DNA from: Rhizobium sp. L1K21
GTDB taxonomy: Bacteria; Pseudomonadota; Alphaproteobacteria; Rhizobiales; Rhizobiaceae
NCBI RefSeq assembly: GCF_024055895.1
Contig: NZ_JAMXLE010000001.1
Span: 248,001-312,000 of the forward strand
DNA length: 64,000 nucleotides
Reading direction: 5' to 3'
Every line of letters begins with the position of its first letter. Positions within the stretch are counted from its first letter, which is position 1. A model generated the notes under the pieces. That model saw only the letters and a list, made by a program, of their open reading frames with translations. It had not been told where the DNA came from and did not search any database. Positions 36,872 through 46,765 of the stretch are shown one piece after another. The position numbers and the translations under genes are program-made.

Positions 36872-37550
36872 ACGATCCCGGTCGGTTGGGCGGCCAGCTC
36901 GAATTTCGCGCGAGGATATCGCTGATGCTGCGCTGGAAATTGGATTGCACGCGGCGACGGTGAAGACCATCGCCGGGCGCCTCGGCGTCGATCATTCCTC
37001 ACTCTACCGTCACGTCAAAGGCCGAGATGATATCGTCTTCGCAGCGGCAGACCGCGCAATCGCGACGCTCGACTGGGAGCGAGAAACGGACGATTGGCGT
37101 GATTACATTCATGCCGCCGCGGAGGCGGTATGGGAGCTTTACAACTGCAATCCCGGCCTGGCCGCGGCCATGCGCAACATGGACAAAACGCCGCCGGCAG
37201 GTATTCGCGCCTTCTCGCGAGCCTGTCGTTATCTCGAGGCCGAGGGGTTTGATACTGAAGACGCCGCACTGATCATGGACAGCGTCATGGACATGACCAG
37301 CGACAGTGCGTCGATGTGGGAGCGTCTGCGTCGTGAGGATGCCGATGGCACAATTGCCGAACGCCTTAAGGCCTCGTGGCAGAGCGGTGCAGATGATCAA
37401 ACCGCGGCGCATGTCCGCGTAATGGGTGCCGTGATCGAGGGTAACCCAAAGGACTGGTGGCGAAAGAAACTTCTGCTGTTGATCGGAGGTGCGGCGACGC
37501 TGCTCGAGACTCGCTCTTCCGGCTCGAATACCAGCCAAAAGGAGAAATGA
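36855..37550 (+). CDS. TetR-family transcriptional regulator
   Basis: 231 residues. The N-terminal helix-turn-helix is clear (SREDIADAALEIGLHAATVK, then TIAGRLGVDHSSLYRHVKGR). The C-terminal ligand domain is of the TetR type, with unknown ligand. ATG 36855 overlaps the end of the ABC reading frame by 17 bases, and the next gene overlaps its stop, so it belongs to the ABC operon and probably controls it in response to the transported compound. Confidence 0.88.
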   Translation: MTMGRERSRSVGRPARISREDIADAALEIGLHAATVKTIAGRLGVDHSSLYRHVKGRDDIVFAAADRAIATLDWERETDDWRDYIHAAAEAVWELYNCNPGLAAAMRNMDKTPPAGIRAFSRACRYLEAEGFDTEDAALIMDSVMDMTSDSASMWERLRREDADGTIAERLKASWQSGADDQTAAHVRVMGAVIEGNPKDWWRKKLLLLIGGAATLLETRSSGSNTSQKEK

Positions 37551-37999
37551 AGCAAATGATGAAGACTGATCTGAACCATTGGCCTCTTGTTGTGAATGTC
37601 GCGAAGGGGGCCATGACGAGCGAGGAAAATGCCGCCTTCCTCGCCGACTGGGCAGCATGGTTAGACCGTGGCGACCCGTTCGTGACACTCCGCGTTTTCA
37701 CCGATTCCGAATCTCTGCGGCGCCCCGATGGTGGAGGTCGGGAAGCAAAAGCCTGGCTCCAGTCCAACAGCGCGCGGATAAAGACACTCGTAAAGGGTAT
37801 GGCGACGGTCGTCCCGGCCGATCAACTTGACAAGGTGAGCCGAATGGATGCGGAAAAACTGTTTGGGGTGCCGGCGAAGTGCTTCGACACCGTCGAAGGA
37901 GCAATCGCTTGGATCAGCTCGGTAATGCCTGAGGAATTCTCAGTCGCCAAGTGGGATATGATTCATGCGGATGTCCTCAGCCTCATGAAGGGAAATTGA
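37547..37999 (+). CDS. Hypothetical protein of the siderophore-type ABC operon
   Basis: 150 residues, no recognised domain. Soluble, with the pattern WPLVVNVAKGAMTSEENAAFLADWAAWLDRG and DPFVTLRVFTDSESL, which recalls small proteins with an alternating beta-alpha (STAS-like) fold, but this is a guess. ATG 37547 overlaps the TetR stop and follows a perfect AAGGAG site, so it is the last gene of the ABC-TetR operon. Its partners suggest a role tied to the transported ligand. Confidence 0.6.
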   Translation: MKQMMKTDLNHWPLVVNVAKGAMTSEENAAFLADWAAWLDRGDPFVTLRVFTDSESLRRPDGGGREAKAWLQSNSARIKTLVKGMATVVPADQLDKVSRMDAEKLFGVPAKCFDTVEGAIAWISSVMPEEFSVAKWDMIHADVLSLMKGN

Positions 38000-38413
38000 C
38001 GCGACAATCTCGCAATGGTGCCTTCTTGGTAGTATTCAAACAAAGGCGTCCTGATAGGCCAACATGGAACGCAGGTCGCGCCTGCTACTATCGTCCGTGA
38101 GCTTGCGATCCTCAGTCATGTGATCGAAGTCGCGATCCGTGATTGGGGATCCCCGTTGACGCGCAAGGTGGTGAAACTCATGCGTTGTCCCGTCATCAGA
38201 AACGAGCGCAGCCGTCGCCTCGCAGATCACTACATTTCTACAGTAACTTTCCAAACATGTGAAAATTGTAATTTTTTGTTAATGATAAATTTGACCCTTC
38301 AAACCTTGTTAATTAAGTTTTAACCATCTTTGATATGGATAATTAAACCACCCGTATTACGGTTATGTTTAGAGATCTCTTGCAGCGTGTTTGAGTTGTA
38401 AGGAGATTTTTTT
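38000..38413. other. Gap before the alpha-oxoamine synthase gene
   Basis: The first 230 bases have average composition and short open frames on both strands without good starts; none is supported. From about 38255 the sequence turns sharply AT-rich (TTTTTTGTTAATGATAAATTT, TAATTAAGTTTTAACC), as expected for a promoter or a silenced region. An AAGGAG ribosome site stands just before ATG 38414. Confidence 0.5.
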
Positions 38414-39763
38414 ATGCGTAAAAACACATTTATCAGCAAAGAAGCACTTACTGGCAGCCTGAAAGACTACAGGGTGCCAAACGGTATTGACCTCATCGCC
38501 CGGACCGATGCTTTCTATGACTGGCAGCAGGAGCGTCGCCAGCAAACGGTCTGGCCCTATGCGCGCACGATTTCCAGCCCGCCGGCGGCGAATTGCGAAG
38601 CGCTCTCGGATGCAAACGAGCGACTGTCGGGCGTCAATTTCGGTTCTCAAGACTATATGTCGCTTGCATCACACCCCAAGGTCAAGCAGGCTGCCGTGGA
38701 TGCAATCGGCAAGTTTGGCGTCCACAGCGCAGGTTCTGCTGCACTTCTTGGCAACACAGCGCTGTCGCGTGAACTTGAGCAGAGCCTCAGCGAATTTGTG
38801 GGCGGCCGCGAAATTGTTCTTTATCCCACCGGCTGGGCTGCAGGCTATGGTGCAATCCAGGGTCTGGTCAGGCCGAAGGATCACATCGTCATGGATATCC
38901 TGTCGCATTCCTGCTTGCAGGAAGGGGCAAAGGCCGCAACGGGCAATATTCAATTCAACCGGCACCTTGATCTGCGATCGGTCAAGAGCAAGCTCCAGCG
39001 CATCCGGCAGCAGGACAGCAAGAACGCCATCCTTGTCGTGACGGAATCGCTGTTTTCCATGCATTCGAACACGCCTGACCTGAAGGGCCTGAGAGAGTTG
39101 TGCGACCGCTATTCAGCCATGCTTCTGGTCGATTGCGCCCACGATCTCGGCTGCATGGGTGAAAACGGACTGGGCCAACTTGAAACGCAGGACATGCTTG
39201 ACGGTGCTGACATCATTATCGGCAGTTTCTCGAAATCCTTTGCCTCGAACGGCGGTTTCGTGTCGGTCAAAACCCGAGCAGCAGCGGAATATCTGCGCTA
39301 CTACAGCGCCACCACAACCTTCTCCAACGCGATGTCGCCGGCACAAGCAGCCGCTGTATTGACAGCTGTGGAGATCATTCGCTCGCAAGAGGGCAAGACC
39401 CTGCGCCGTGCGCTCTTGTCGAACATTCTCAAGCTGCGCACCGACCTGTCGCGTGCCGGTTATGAAGTGCTCGGTGTTGCATCCCCCATCGTGCCCGTTC
39501 ATGTGGGCGACGAAGCGAGAGGCCGTATTATTTCGAAAGAGATGTCAGCCATCGGCGCGATCGCCAATCTGGTTGAATATCCGGCTGTACCGCTCGGCCA
39601 GACCCGCTTCCGCCTGCAGGTCATGGCGCAACATACCGATCGCGATATCGAGACGATTGTCACCGCCTTCCGCACCTGCATGGATATGACCTACACGCCC
39701 GGGGACCTGAAGCAAGCAGCATCCCGTATGAAAGTGGAAAACCGCCGCTCAAGCGCCGCCTAA
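38414..39763 (+). CDS. Orphan alpha-oxoamine synthase (PLP-dependent)
   Basis: 449 residues of the AOS family (relatives: HemA, KBL, BioF, serine palmitoyltransferase, CqsA). These enzymes condense an amino acid with an acyl thioester and release CO2. Seen: VNFGSQDYMSLASHPKVKQA, STG-like SAGSAALLGNTALSRELE, the PLP-ring region DILSHSCLQEGA, the Asp/His motif LLVDCAHDLG, and the PLP lysine in GSFSKSFASNGGF. No biotin, haem or threonine genes are near, so the product is unknown; a CqsA/LqsA-like signal or a sphingoid-type lipid are both conceivable. The next gene is a GGDEF-EAL protein 149 bases away. Confidence 0.85.
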   Translation: MRKNTFISKEALTGSLKDYRVPNGIDLIARTDAFYDWQQERRQQTVWPYARTISSPPAANCEALSDANERLSGVNFGSQDYMSLASHPKVKQAAVDAIGKFGVHSAGSAALLGNTALSRELEQSLSEFVGGREIVLYPTGWAAGYGAIQGLVRPKDHIVMDILSHSCLQEGAKAATGNIQFNRHLDLRSVKSKLQRIRQQDSKNAILVVTESLFSMHSNTPDLKGLRELCDRYSAMLLVDCAHDLGCMGENGLGQLETQDMLDGADIIIGSFSKSFASNGGFVSVKTRAAAEYLRYYSATTTFSNAMSPAQAAAVLTAVEIIRSQEGKTLRRALLSNILKLRTDLSRAGYEVLGVASPIVPVHVGDEARGRIISKEMSAIGAIANLVEYPAVPLGQTRFRLQVMAQHTDRDIETIVTAFRTCMDMTYTPGDLKQAASRMKVENRRSSAA

Positions 39764-39912
39764 AAGCGGCGCAAGAAGCGCTTCCGGTGAAAGCAGAATC
39801 ACCGAAATCGCTCTATCTATTTGTGTTTGCCGCATTGTCCAACGCCGAAGCATGCGCGCCTCGGCAGGAAATGCTCTAGAAGCGCTTGGGTCAAGCCGCA
39901 GAAGGATGTGGG

Positions 39913-41976
39913 ATGAAGCAAGACATGCGAAGAACGGGTTACATTGTCATGGCGCTGAAGATGGTCGACCGATTCATCGACTTTTTTGCCGCGCCGGCGC
40001 AATGGACCGAGCTTGACGAGCGAAAGCGCGTCCGCATTTTTGTTCTCAGCCACATCTTTGGTCCGGTCTTGAGCCTGCCCATCCCCTTTTTGCTGATGTA
40101 TGCGGACCCAAATCCGTTTCCGCACGTTCACATGCTGGCAGCGTCGATCCTGGCGTTCTGGCTGTTTCCGTTTCTTCTGCGTCGCTGGCCGAAGCGCTAT
40201 GTGACACTGTGTATCGTCTCGATCCTCAACCTGAACTTTGTGGTTCTTTGGGGCGCCTATAATTACGGAGCCGTGAGCTCACCCTTCCTGCTCTGGTACA
40301 TTCTGATTCCGCTTCTGGCATTTTTCTATTTGGGCGGTGGCCCGAAGGCGCAGCTGCAGGTTTTCGCACAGATCGTTCTCGGACTGGGAAGCTTCAGTCT
40401 GGCTTCGCTGCTCAACGGAGACAATCTTCCGCAGCATATTCCGATGCAGGATATGACGATCGCCGGACTCCTATCGGCGTTTTGTTCGACCACCTACGCC
40501 TTTCTGATGGCGAGTTATTATTCGGAAATTGTCGACAACCAATCTGAGCTGATGCGCGAAGTCAGCAGGCACAAGGAAACGTTGCACCAGCTGGTTGCGG
40601 CAAAGGATGAGGCTGAAGGTGCGAAAGAGTTGGCCGAGGCCCGCAATGCCGAACTGCTGGAGGCCAAGAGCCGACTGGAGGTGAGCGCCCTGCATGACTG
40701 GTTGACGGGTCTTCCAAATCGCCGCTATCTCGACGACATTCTGGCTCAATACTGCTCCAATCTTGGCGAAAACGGCGGTTCCATTGCCGTTCTCCATATT
40801 GACCTCGACCTTTTCAAGCAGATCAATGACAGCATGGGGCATGTGGCGGGCGACGCGATGCTCATGCATGTGGCAAAGCTCTTGGTCGACAGCGCCAACT
40901 CGGACGATTTTGTTGCGCGCGTGGGCGGGGACGAATTCATCATTGTCCGTACGATCGACAATGACGTGGAAAGCCTCTCGGCTTTCGCAGCAACCTTGAT
41001 CGAGGATATTTGCCAACCTGTTCCCTACGACGGAAAATTGTGCCGCTTCGGAGCGTGTGTGGGGATCGTTGTGGAAGGCGCCGAGTCGGCTCGTGCCGAA
41101 AACCTCCTGATCAATTCGGATGCCGCCCTTTACCGCGCCAAATCACGCGGTCGCAACAGATATGAATTCTTCGACGAGGAACTCAGGTCCTATCTGGAGG
41201 CACGGACGCGTTTGTCGGAGGATCTTCTCAGGGGGATCGAAAACAAGGAATTCATTGCCTATTATCAACCTCAGTTCGATGCCAGGACTCGGAAAATTAT
41301 CGGGCTCGAGGCTCTGGTGCGCTGGAGCCACCCGGTTCAAGGCGTGATTGGACCCGGCGAATTCCTGCCGGTGGCGGAGGAGCTGGGTGCTGTCGACCTC
41401 ATCGACATGGCCGTGCTGGATTGCGCTGTGGCAGATATTGAAGCGTGGAAACGTGCCGGTTTGACGGTGCCAAAAATCTCGGTCAACGTATCTGCAAAAC
41501 GTATTTCCGATAACGAGCTCATTGAAAGTCTCTTGGCCATGAACCTGCCCAAGGGGCTCATCACGTTCGAATTGGTGGAATCGATCTTCCTCGACGAGAC
41601 GGATGCCAACCTCGAAGACAATATCCGGCAGATCAAGGATATGGGCATCGATATCGAAATTGACGACTTCGGAACCGGACATGCTTCCATCGTCAGCCTC
41701 TTGAAGCTCAGCCCGAAGCGGCTCAAGATCGACCGGCAGTTTATCTATCCGATGTTGCGCTCCAAGGAAAATACCAAGCTGGTCGAATCCATCATCGAAA
41801 TCGGCAAGACCCTCAACATCGAAGTCATTGCAGAGGGTGTGGAGACAATGGAGCAAGCGGCTCTGCTGCAAAAGCTCGGATGCGATGCGCTCCAGGGCTT
41901 CGTTTTCGCACGCCCACAGGCAAAGCAGCAGATCGGCGAGCTTTTGCGCCAACCCAATGAGCAGGCGGCGTCGTAG
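39913..41976 (+). CDS. Membrane-bound GGDEF-EAL protein (c-di-GMP turnover)
   Basis: 687 residues: about five or six membrane segments (residues 35-200) without a periplasmic domain, a coiled linker (215-260), GGDEF (about 265-425) with an intact VGGDEF, and EAL (about 435-685) with GLEALVRW, NVSAKRIS and DDFGTGHAS. Both catalytic motifs look complete, so it may make and/or degrade c-di-GMP, with the membrane domain as sensor. ATG 39913 follows GAAGGATG. Placed between the alpha-oxoamine synthase and the polysaccharide genes, which fits control of surface polymers. Confidence 0.93.
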   Translation: MKQDMRRTGYIVMALKMVDRFIDFFAAPAQWTELDERKRVRIFVLSHIFGPVLSLPIPFLLMYADPNPFPHVHMLAASILAFWLFPFLLRRWPKRYVTLCIVSILNLNFVVLWGAYNYGAVSSPFLLWYILIPLLAFFYLGGGPKAQLQVFAQIVLGLGSFSLASLLNGDNLPQHIPMQDMTIAGLLSAFCSTTYAFLMASYYSEIVDNQSELMREVSRHKETLHQLVAAKDEAEGAKELAEARNAELLEAKSRLEVSALHDWLTGLPNRRYLDDILAQYCSNLGENGGSIAVLHIDLDLFKQINDSMGHVAGDAMLMHVAKLLVDSANSDDFVARVGGDEFIIVRTIDNDVESLSAFAATLIEDICQPVPYDGKLCRFGACVGIVVEGAESARAENLLINSDAALYRAKSRGRNRYEFFDEELRSYLEARTRLSEDLLRGIENKEFIAYYQPQFDARTRKIIGLEALVRWSHPVQGVIGPGEFLPVAEELGAVDLIDMAVLDCAVADIEAWKRAGLTVPKISVNVSAKRISDNELIESLLAMNLPKGLITFELVESIFLDETDANLEDNIRQIKDMGIDIEIDDFGTGHASIVSLLKLSPKRLKIDRQFIYPMLRSKENTKLVESIIEIGKTLNIEVIAEGVETMEQAALLQKLGCDALQGFVFARPQAKQQIGELLRQPNEQAAS

Positions 41977-42285
41977 GGGTCTGGCTCGAAAAGTCTTTAT
42001 AGACACACTGCCTGGCGAGGCTTTGGGTGCGGAGACGAATACCATGGGTGGCCTGCTGCGCCTTGATTTCCAAGTCCCAACCACTGGATATTCTTGGCGT
42101 TGGGACGAAGCCTTGTATTCCGACCAGAACTGACCTGTATGGATGCCCACAAGCGCAGGTACTTTCGCCCGATTTGATTGGCTCCTGTTTGGGCCCCCGC
42201 TTTAAGTTGACAAAAAAACTTCTTGAAAACAATGGCCTGAGGCGGTTGATTTTTTCGGTAAACTCAGTATTGGGCAAAGGCTTGC
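41977..42285. other. Gap between the GGDEF-EAL and VirK-like genes
   Basis: About 309 bases with no supported gene. Short open frames exist on both strands but have no ribosome sites. No hairpin terminator is obvious. Confidence 0.4.
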
Positions 42286-43212
42286 ATGATCGGCGAGCTT
42301 CATCCGTTCTTTGTGTGCAGCAGAATGAATTACTTTTACGGAAAGATTCACCTATACCGCAGTCTATGGGCGCATTTGAATTCTGTTTCAAAGAGTCTGC
42401 TGCCCAGTGAAATAAAGTCATTCGCGTTGCGATCGCTTTTTTCTCCAAGCGGCACCTACGATTACATCGTGTTTTTGAGAAAATATCTTGGGGAGCTTCA
42501 ACTCCCGTTCGGGTTATTTCCGAGAGAGGCCAGCAAGCCGCTCAAACCGTTTCTGACACCAGGGCTGAGGCTTGCACAACGTGTTGCCTTGCTCAAAGAC
42601 CATCATGAGGTTGCCAGAAAATGTCTCGGTGACACCGCGCTTCGACAGCTTTGGAAAGAGGGCGCGGTCGCAATCCTCTGTCTGTGTGGGACGCGTGGGC
42701 GACGGTACAGGTTGAGCCTCGATATACCCTCGATATCGAGGCATGAAGGCGCGCTCAGTTTTGTATTTTCTGAACTGGACCAAGAAAGTGGAGAATGGGT
42801 GCTGTTGTCAGCGATCACCTTTATTCTTTCGGATAGCTGGCTGGGCGATGGTCGTCGGGCGCTCATCATAGGCGGCCTTCAGGGCTCGAACCGGGAAGGC
42901 TCCAAAGATGCTATGGTGGCCGCCACGCGAAATTTGGGTGGTATGCGGCCTAAATTTGCGGTGCTGCTAGCAGTCCAGGCGCTGGCCGACCTGACCGGTA
43001 TTGTGGACATCTTCGCGGTGTCCAATCAGACGCATTTGATCAACGTGCGCAAGAGATCCTCGCGCAAGCGCATGTATGCCGACCTGGACGGATACTGGAT
43101 CGAGCAGGGCGCTACTGAAGACCCCAAAATCGGCTTCCGAATGCCTTTGTTGAGAACGCATTCAAAGAAGTTCCGCGGCGAGATCGTAGAGGCTGTGAAG
43201 GCTTTGGTGTGA
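42286..43212 (+). CDS. VirK/YbjX (DUF535) family protein
   Basis: 308 residues from ATG 42286, with ATG 42325 (MNYFYGKIHLYRSLWAHLNS) as an alternative. The DUF535 pattern is visible: EGALSFVFSELDQESGEWVL, ALIIGGLQGSNREGSKDAM, AVLLAVQALADLTGI and the C-terminal KRMYADLDGYWIEQGA. Members (VirK of Salmonella and Shigella, YbjX) affect envelope properties and resistance to host peptides; the biochemical role is unknown. It is the gene before the rhamnose-polysaccharide cluster and may share its regulation or act on the envelope. Confidence 0.85.
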   Translation: MIGELHPFFVCSRMNYFYGKIHLYRSLWAHLNSVSKSLLPSEIKSFALRSLFSPSGTYDYIVFLRKYLGELQLPFGLFPREASKPLKPFLTPGLRLAQRVALLKDHHEVARKCLGDTALRQLWKEGAVAILCLCGTRGRRYRLSLDIPSISRHEGALSFVFSELDQESGEWVLLSAITFILSDSWLGDGRRALIIGGLQGSNREGSKDAMVAATRNLGGMRPKFAVLLAVQALADLTGIVDIFAVSNQTHLINVRKRSSRKRMYADLDGYWIEQGATEDPKIGFRMPLLRTHSKKFRGEIVEAVKALV

Positions 43213-43381
43213 GCTTTCGCGGTTTGCCTGGCGAGTGCTGTGGCGAGCGGCATTTTTATCTTTCCGGCTTCCGCGGTAACCTTGTTTTGTTGTTTGGCTT
43301 GGCAAGTCGTTTGACTGCTGTCATGATTTCACAACGTTCATTTGATTTTTTAAGTAAATATTACTCCCGTTGGAGGCTTCG

Positions 43382-43954
43382 TTGCCTGTCGTCAAGACTG
43401 ATATTGAAGGTGTGGTGCAGATAACGCCCACGCGGTTTGTGGATAGTCGGGGTTATTTCAGCGAAGTTTTCAAAGATGCCTGGTTTCGGGAAAATGTTGC
43501 TGATGTCACCTTTGTCCAGGACAATGAATCCTTTTCCGTAGAGCCCGGCACGGTTCGCGGCCTTCATTTCCAACTGGAACCGTTTGCCCAGGGCAAGCTG
43601 GTGCGCTGTATTCGGGGGGCGCTTTTCGACGTTGCCGTCGACATCCGGCATGGTTCGCCGACATTCGGGAAATGGTTTGGCTGTGAGCTTTCTGCCGAAA
43701 ACGGAATGCAGCTCTGGCTGCCGGCGGGTATGGCGCATGGATTCATGACGATTGTTCCCGATACGATCATATCCTACAAAGTGACGGCGCCTTATAGCGC
43801 AGAACATGATCGCGGACTGCGCTGGAACGATCCTGAAATCGGTATCAACTGGCCGGAAGCGGACAATCATATGCTGTCGGACAAGGATCAGAAGCAGCCA
43901 TTTTTGCGCGATCTGCCGACATATTTCCATTTTGCGGAACAGGAGACAGTCTAG
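43382..43954 (+). CDS. rfbC: dTDP-4-dehydrorhamnose 3,5-epimerase
   Basis: Third enzyme of dTDP-L-rhamnose synthesis, a cupin-fold epimerase. Seen: [31 protein letters not shown] (catalytic His), [20 protein letters not shown] (catalytic Asp) and [12 protein letters not shown] 43382 is chosen because GGAGG lies 6 bases before it; a TTG at 43370 is also in frame. 190 residues. It opens the polysaccharide operon, and its stop overlaps the rfbB start. Confidence 0.95.
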   Translation: MPVVKTDIEGVVQITPTRFVDSRGYFSEVFKDAWFRENVADVTFVQDNESFSVEPGTVRGLHFQLEPFAQGKLVRCIRGALFDVAVDIRHGSPTFGKWFGCELSAENGMQLWLPAGMAHGFMTIVPDTIISYKVTAPYSAEHDRGLRWNDPEIGINWPEADNHMLSDKDQKQPFLRDLPTYFHFAEQETV

Positions 43955-45009
43955 TGCGCGTATTGGTTACCGGAGGTGCGGGCTTTATCGGGTCGGCACT
44001 CGTGCGCTATCTTGTCAGTGAAGTCGGGGCTGAGGTTCTCAACGTCGACAAGCTGACCTATGCAGGCAATCTTGCCTCGCTGAAGCCGATTGAAAACAGC
44101 CCGAACCATCGTTTTTTGAAGGCGGACATTTGTGATCAGAACGCCATGTCTGAGGCGTTTTCGAGCTTTCAACCCGATTATGTGATGCATCTGGCCGCTG
44201 AAAGCCATGTGGACCGGTCGATCACCGGGGCGGGCGATTTCGTCAACACCAATGTGATCGGCACTTTCAACATGCTGGAGGCTGCGCGGCGCTACTGGAG
44301 TGAATTGCCAGAGGCACGCAAGATGGCCTTCCGAATGCTGCATGTGTCCACCGACGAGGTTTACGGTTCGCTTGGTGAGAACGGCCTTTTTGAAGAGACG
44401 ACACCGTATGATCCTTCTTCGCCCTACTCGGCGTCAAAGGCTGCTAGCGATCACCTGGTTTCGGCATGGCAGCGCACCTATGGTTTGCCTGCCGTCATTT
44501 CCAACTGCTCCAACAATTACGGCCCTTACCATTTTCCCGAAAAGCTGATCCCGCTCGTCATCCTCAATGCCCTGGATGGCAAGCCGCTGCCGGTTTACGG
44601 CAATGGCGCGAATATTCGCGACTGGCTGTATGTGGAAGATCACGCACGTGCCTTGTGGCTGATCGTGCGCGAAGGTCGGCTTGGCGAGAAATACAATGTC
44701 GGCGGGCGCAATGAGCGGCGCAATATCGATGTGGTCAAACGTGTCTGCGCAATCATGGATGAGTTGCGTCCGGCCAATGCCCCGCATGAGAGCCTGATCA
44801 ATTACGTCACGGATCGTCCGGGCCACGATGCGCGCTATGCGATCGACGCGACGAAGCTTGAAACCGAGCTTGGCTGGAAGGCTCAGGAGAACTTCGATAG
44901 CGGTATTCGCAAGACGGTCGAATGGTATCTGAACAATGACTGGTGGTGGAAGCCGCTGCGTGAGGGTGTTTATTCCGGTGAACGTCTCGGCATATTGAAA
45001 AAGGCTTGA
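43954..45009 (+). CDS. rfbB: dTDP-glucose 4,6-dehydratase
   Basis: Second step of dTDP-L-rhamnose synthesis; an NAD-dependent extended SDR. Seen: [16 protein letters not shown] (Rossmann GxxGxxG), [21 protein letters not shown] (catalytic Thr-Asp-Glu) and [11 protein letters not shown] (Tyr-x-x-x-Lys). Starts with GTG 43954, overlapping the rfbC stop. 351 residues, normal. Confidence 0.97.
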   Translation: MRVLVTGGAGFIGSALVRYLVSEVGAEVLNVDKLTYAGNLASLKPIENSPNHRFLKADICDQNAMSEAFSSFQPDYVMHLAAESHVDRSITGAGDFVNTNVIGTFNMLEAARRYWSELPEARKMAFRMLHVSTDEVYGSLGENGLFEETTPYDPSSPYSASKAASDHLVSAWQRTYGLPAVISNCSNNYGPYHFPEKLIPLVILNALDGKPLPVYGNGANIRDWLYVEDHARALWLIVREGRLGEKYNVGGRNERRNIDVVKRVCAIMDELRPANAPHESLINYVTDRPGHDARYAIDATKLETELGWKAQENFDSGIRKTVEWYLNNDWWWKPLREGVYSGERLGILKKA

Positions 45010-45011
45010 TC

Positions 45012-45905
45012 GTGCGTCTGGCGGTAACGGGAAAAAACGGACAGGTGACGCGGGCGCTGCAGGCGCTGGCGGGACCTGATCTTCAAATTGAGGCAATCGG
45101 CAGACCGGAGCTTGATCTTGCGGATGCGGCAAGTGTCGCTTTGGCTTTGCAGGATGTTCAGGCCGATGCGGTCATTTCCGCAGCAGCCTATACAGCAGTG
45201 GACAAGGCCGAAAGCGAAAGCGATATGGCCTTTGCGGTCAATCGGGATGGTGCGGGCGCCGTTGCTGCCGCAGCAAACAAGCTTGGACTTCCCGTTCTTC
45301 ATCTTTCCACCGACTATGTTTTTGCTGGCACCAAAGACGCGCCTTATGTCGAGACAGACGAGACCGGCCCAACCTCGGTCTACGGTCAATCCAAGCTGGA
45401 GGGCGAGCAGGCGATCGCCGCGGCAACTGCCAATTTCGCAATCTTCCGCACCGCTTGGGTCTATTCGGTCTATGGCAATAATTTCGTCAAAACGATGCTG
45501 CGGCTGGCTGACACGCGCGATGAACTGAATGTCGTGGCCGATCAGGTCGGTTGCCCGACAAGTGCGCACGATATTGCAACCGCGCTCGTGGCAGCAGCCG
45601 GACAGATGGTGGAAAGCGATGCGGCGGATTTGCGCGGCATTTTCCATCTTGCGGGTTCGGGCGAAACAAGCTGGGCGGGCTTTGCGCGTTACATTTTCGA
45701 ATTGCGTGCAGAAAAAACCGGAAAATCGATGCTGGTGAACGATATTGCCACGTCGCAATATCCGACGCCGGCCAAGCGCCCGGCCAATTCGCGGCTCGAT
45801 TGTACGAAGCTGCGCGACACATTCGGGATTACGATGCCAGACTGGCGCACATCCACGCGTCAGGTGGTAGAGACTCTTTTCAAAGAAGCTGGAGTGATTT
45901 CATGA
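45012..45905 (+). CDS. rfbD: dTDP-4-dehydrorhamnose reductase
   Basis: Final step to dTDP-L-rhamnose, reducing the 4-keto group with NADPH. Seen: [45 protein letters not shown] and [13 protein letters not shown] (YxxxK). GTG 45012, two bases after the rfbB stop, gives [11 protein letters not shown]; a TTG at 45006 is also in frame. 297 residues. Its stop overlaps the rfbA ATG. Confidence 0.95.
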   Translation: MRLAVTGKNGQVTRALQALAGPDLQIEAIGRPELDLADAASVALALQDVQADAVISAAAYTAVDKAESESDMAFAVNRDGAGAVAAAANKLGLPVLHLSTDYVFAGTKDAPYVETDETGPTSVYGQSKLEGEQAIAAATANFAIFRTAWVYSVYGNNFVKTMLRLADTRDELNVVADQVGCPTSAHDIATALVAAAGQMVESDAADLRGIFHLAGSGETSWAGFARYIFELRAEKTGKSMLVNDIATSQYPTPAKRPANSRLDCTKLRDTFGITMPDWRTSTRQVVETLFKEAGVIS

Positions 45906-46765
45906 AGGGCATTATTCTCGCGGGTGGCAGCGGCACGCGCCTTCATCCGATGACGATTGCAATCAGCAAGCAGATCATTCCGGTTTATGACAAGCCGATG
46001 ATCTATTATCCGCTGACGACGCTGATGCTCGCGGGCATTCGCGAGATTCTGATCATTTCAACGCCCCATGACATGCCGATGTTCCAGAAGCTTCTGGGCG
46101 ACGGGTCGCAGTGGGGACTTTCGCTCAGCTACGAGGTGCAGCCGAGCCCGGACGGGCTTGCCCAGGCCTATATGATCGGTGCCGATTTCGTGGCGGGTTC
46201 GCCCTCCTGCCTCATCCTTGGCGACAATATCTATTACGGCCACGGTTTGCCCGAGCTTTTGCAGGATGCGCAGGATGTGTCGCATGGGGCCACTGTTTTC
46301 GCCTATCACGTTACCGACCCGGAACGTTATGGCGTTGTCGATTTCGACGACAACATGAAGGCTATCTCGATTGAGGAAAAGCCCGCCAAGCCGAAATCCA
46401 ACTGGGCTGTGACCGGTCTTTATTTCTACGATGAAGAGGTCGTCAACATCGTCGCTGATCTCAAACCCTCCGGCCGTGGCGAGTATGAAATCACCGACGT
46501 GAACCAGCACTATCTCGATCGCGGCCGATTGAAGGTTTCCGTCATGGGCCGCGGTTATGCCTGGCTGGACACGGGAACGCCCGAAAGCCTGCTGGAAGCA
46601 GGCGAGTTCGTGCGCACGCTGGAAAAGCGCCAGGGTTTCAAGCTTGCCTGCCCGGAAGAGATTGCGCTGTCCAGAGGCTTTATCTCGAAGGATGAATTCG
46701 CCAAGATCGCTGCAAACGCCGGCAAGGGCGATTACGGCGTCTATCTTCGTTCACTCGCGCGATGA
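45902..46765 (+). CDS. rfbA: Glucose-1-phosphate thymidylyltransferase
   Basis: First step of dTDP-L-rhamnose synthesis: dTTP plus glucose-1-phosphate to dTDP-glucose. Seen: [20 protein letters not shown] (nucleotide loop), [43 protein letters not shown] (metal Asp), and [21 protein letters not shown]. 287 residues. ATG 45902 overlaps the rfbD stop, and its own stop overlaps the start of the sulfotransferase gene, so the rhamnose genes and the polysaccharide genes form one transcription unit. Confidence 0.97.
   Translation: MKGIILAGGSGTRLHPMTIAISKQIIPVYDKPMIYYPLTTLMLAGIREILIISTPHDMPMFQKLLGDGSQWGLSLSYEVQPSPDGLAQAYMIGADFVAGSPSCLILGDNIYYGHGLPELLQDAQDVSHGATVFAYHVTDPERYGVVDFDDNMKAISIEEKPAKPKSNWAVTGLYFYDEEVVNIVADLKPSGRGEYEITDVNQHYLDRGRLKVSVMGRGYAWLDTGTPESLLEAGEFVRTLEKRQGFKLACPEEIALSRGFISKDEFAKIAANAGKGDYGVYLRSLAR

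Noticed and set aside
38036-38254. 72-residue minus-strand ORF before the alpha-oxoamine synthase gene
   Set aside because: Reads somewhat protein-like but has no ribosome site, no recognised family and a competing plus-strand frame; left as non-coding.
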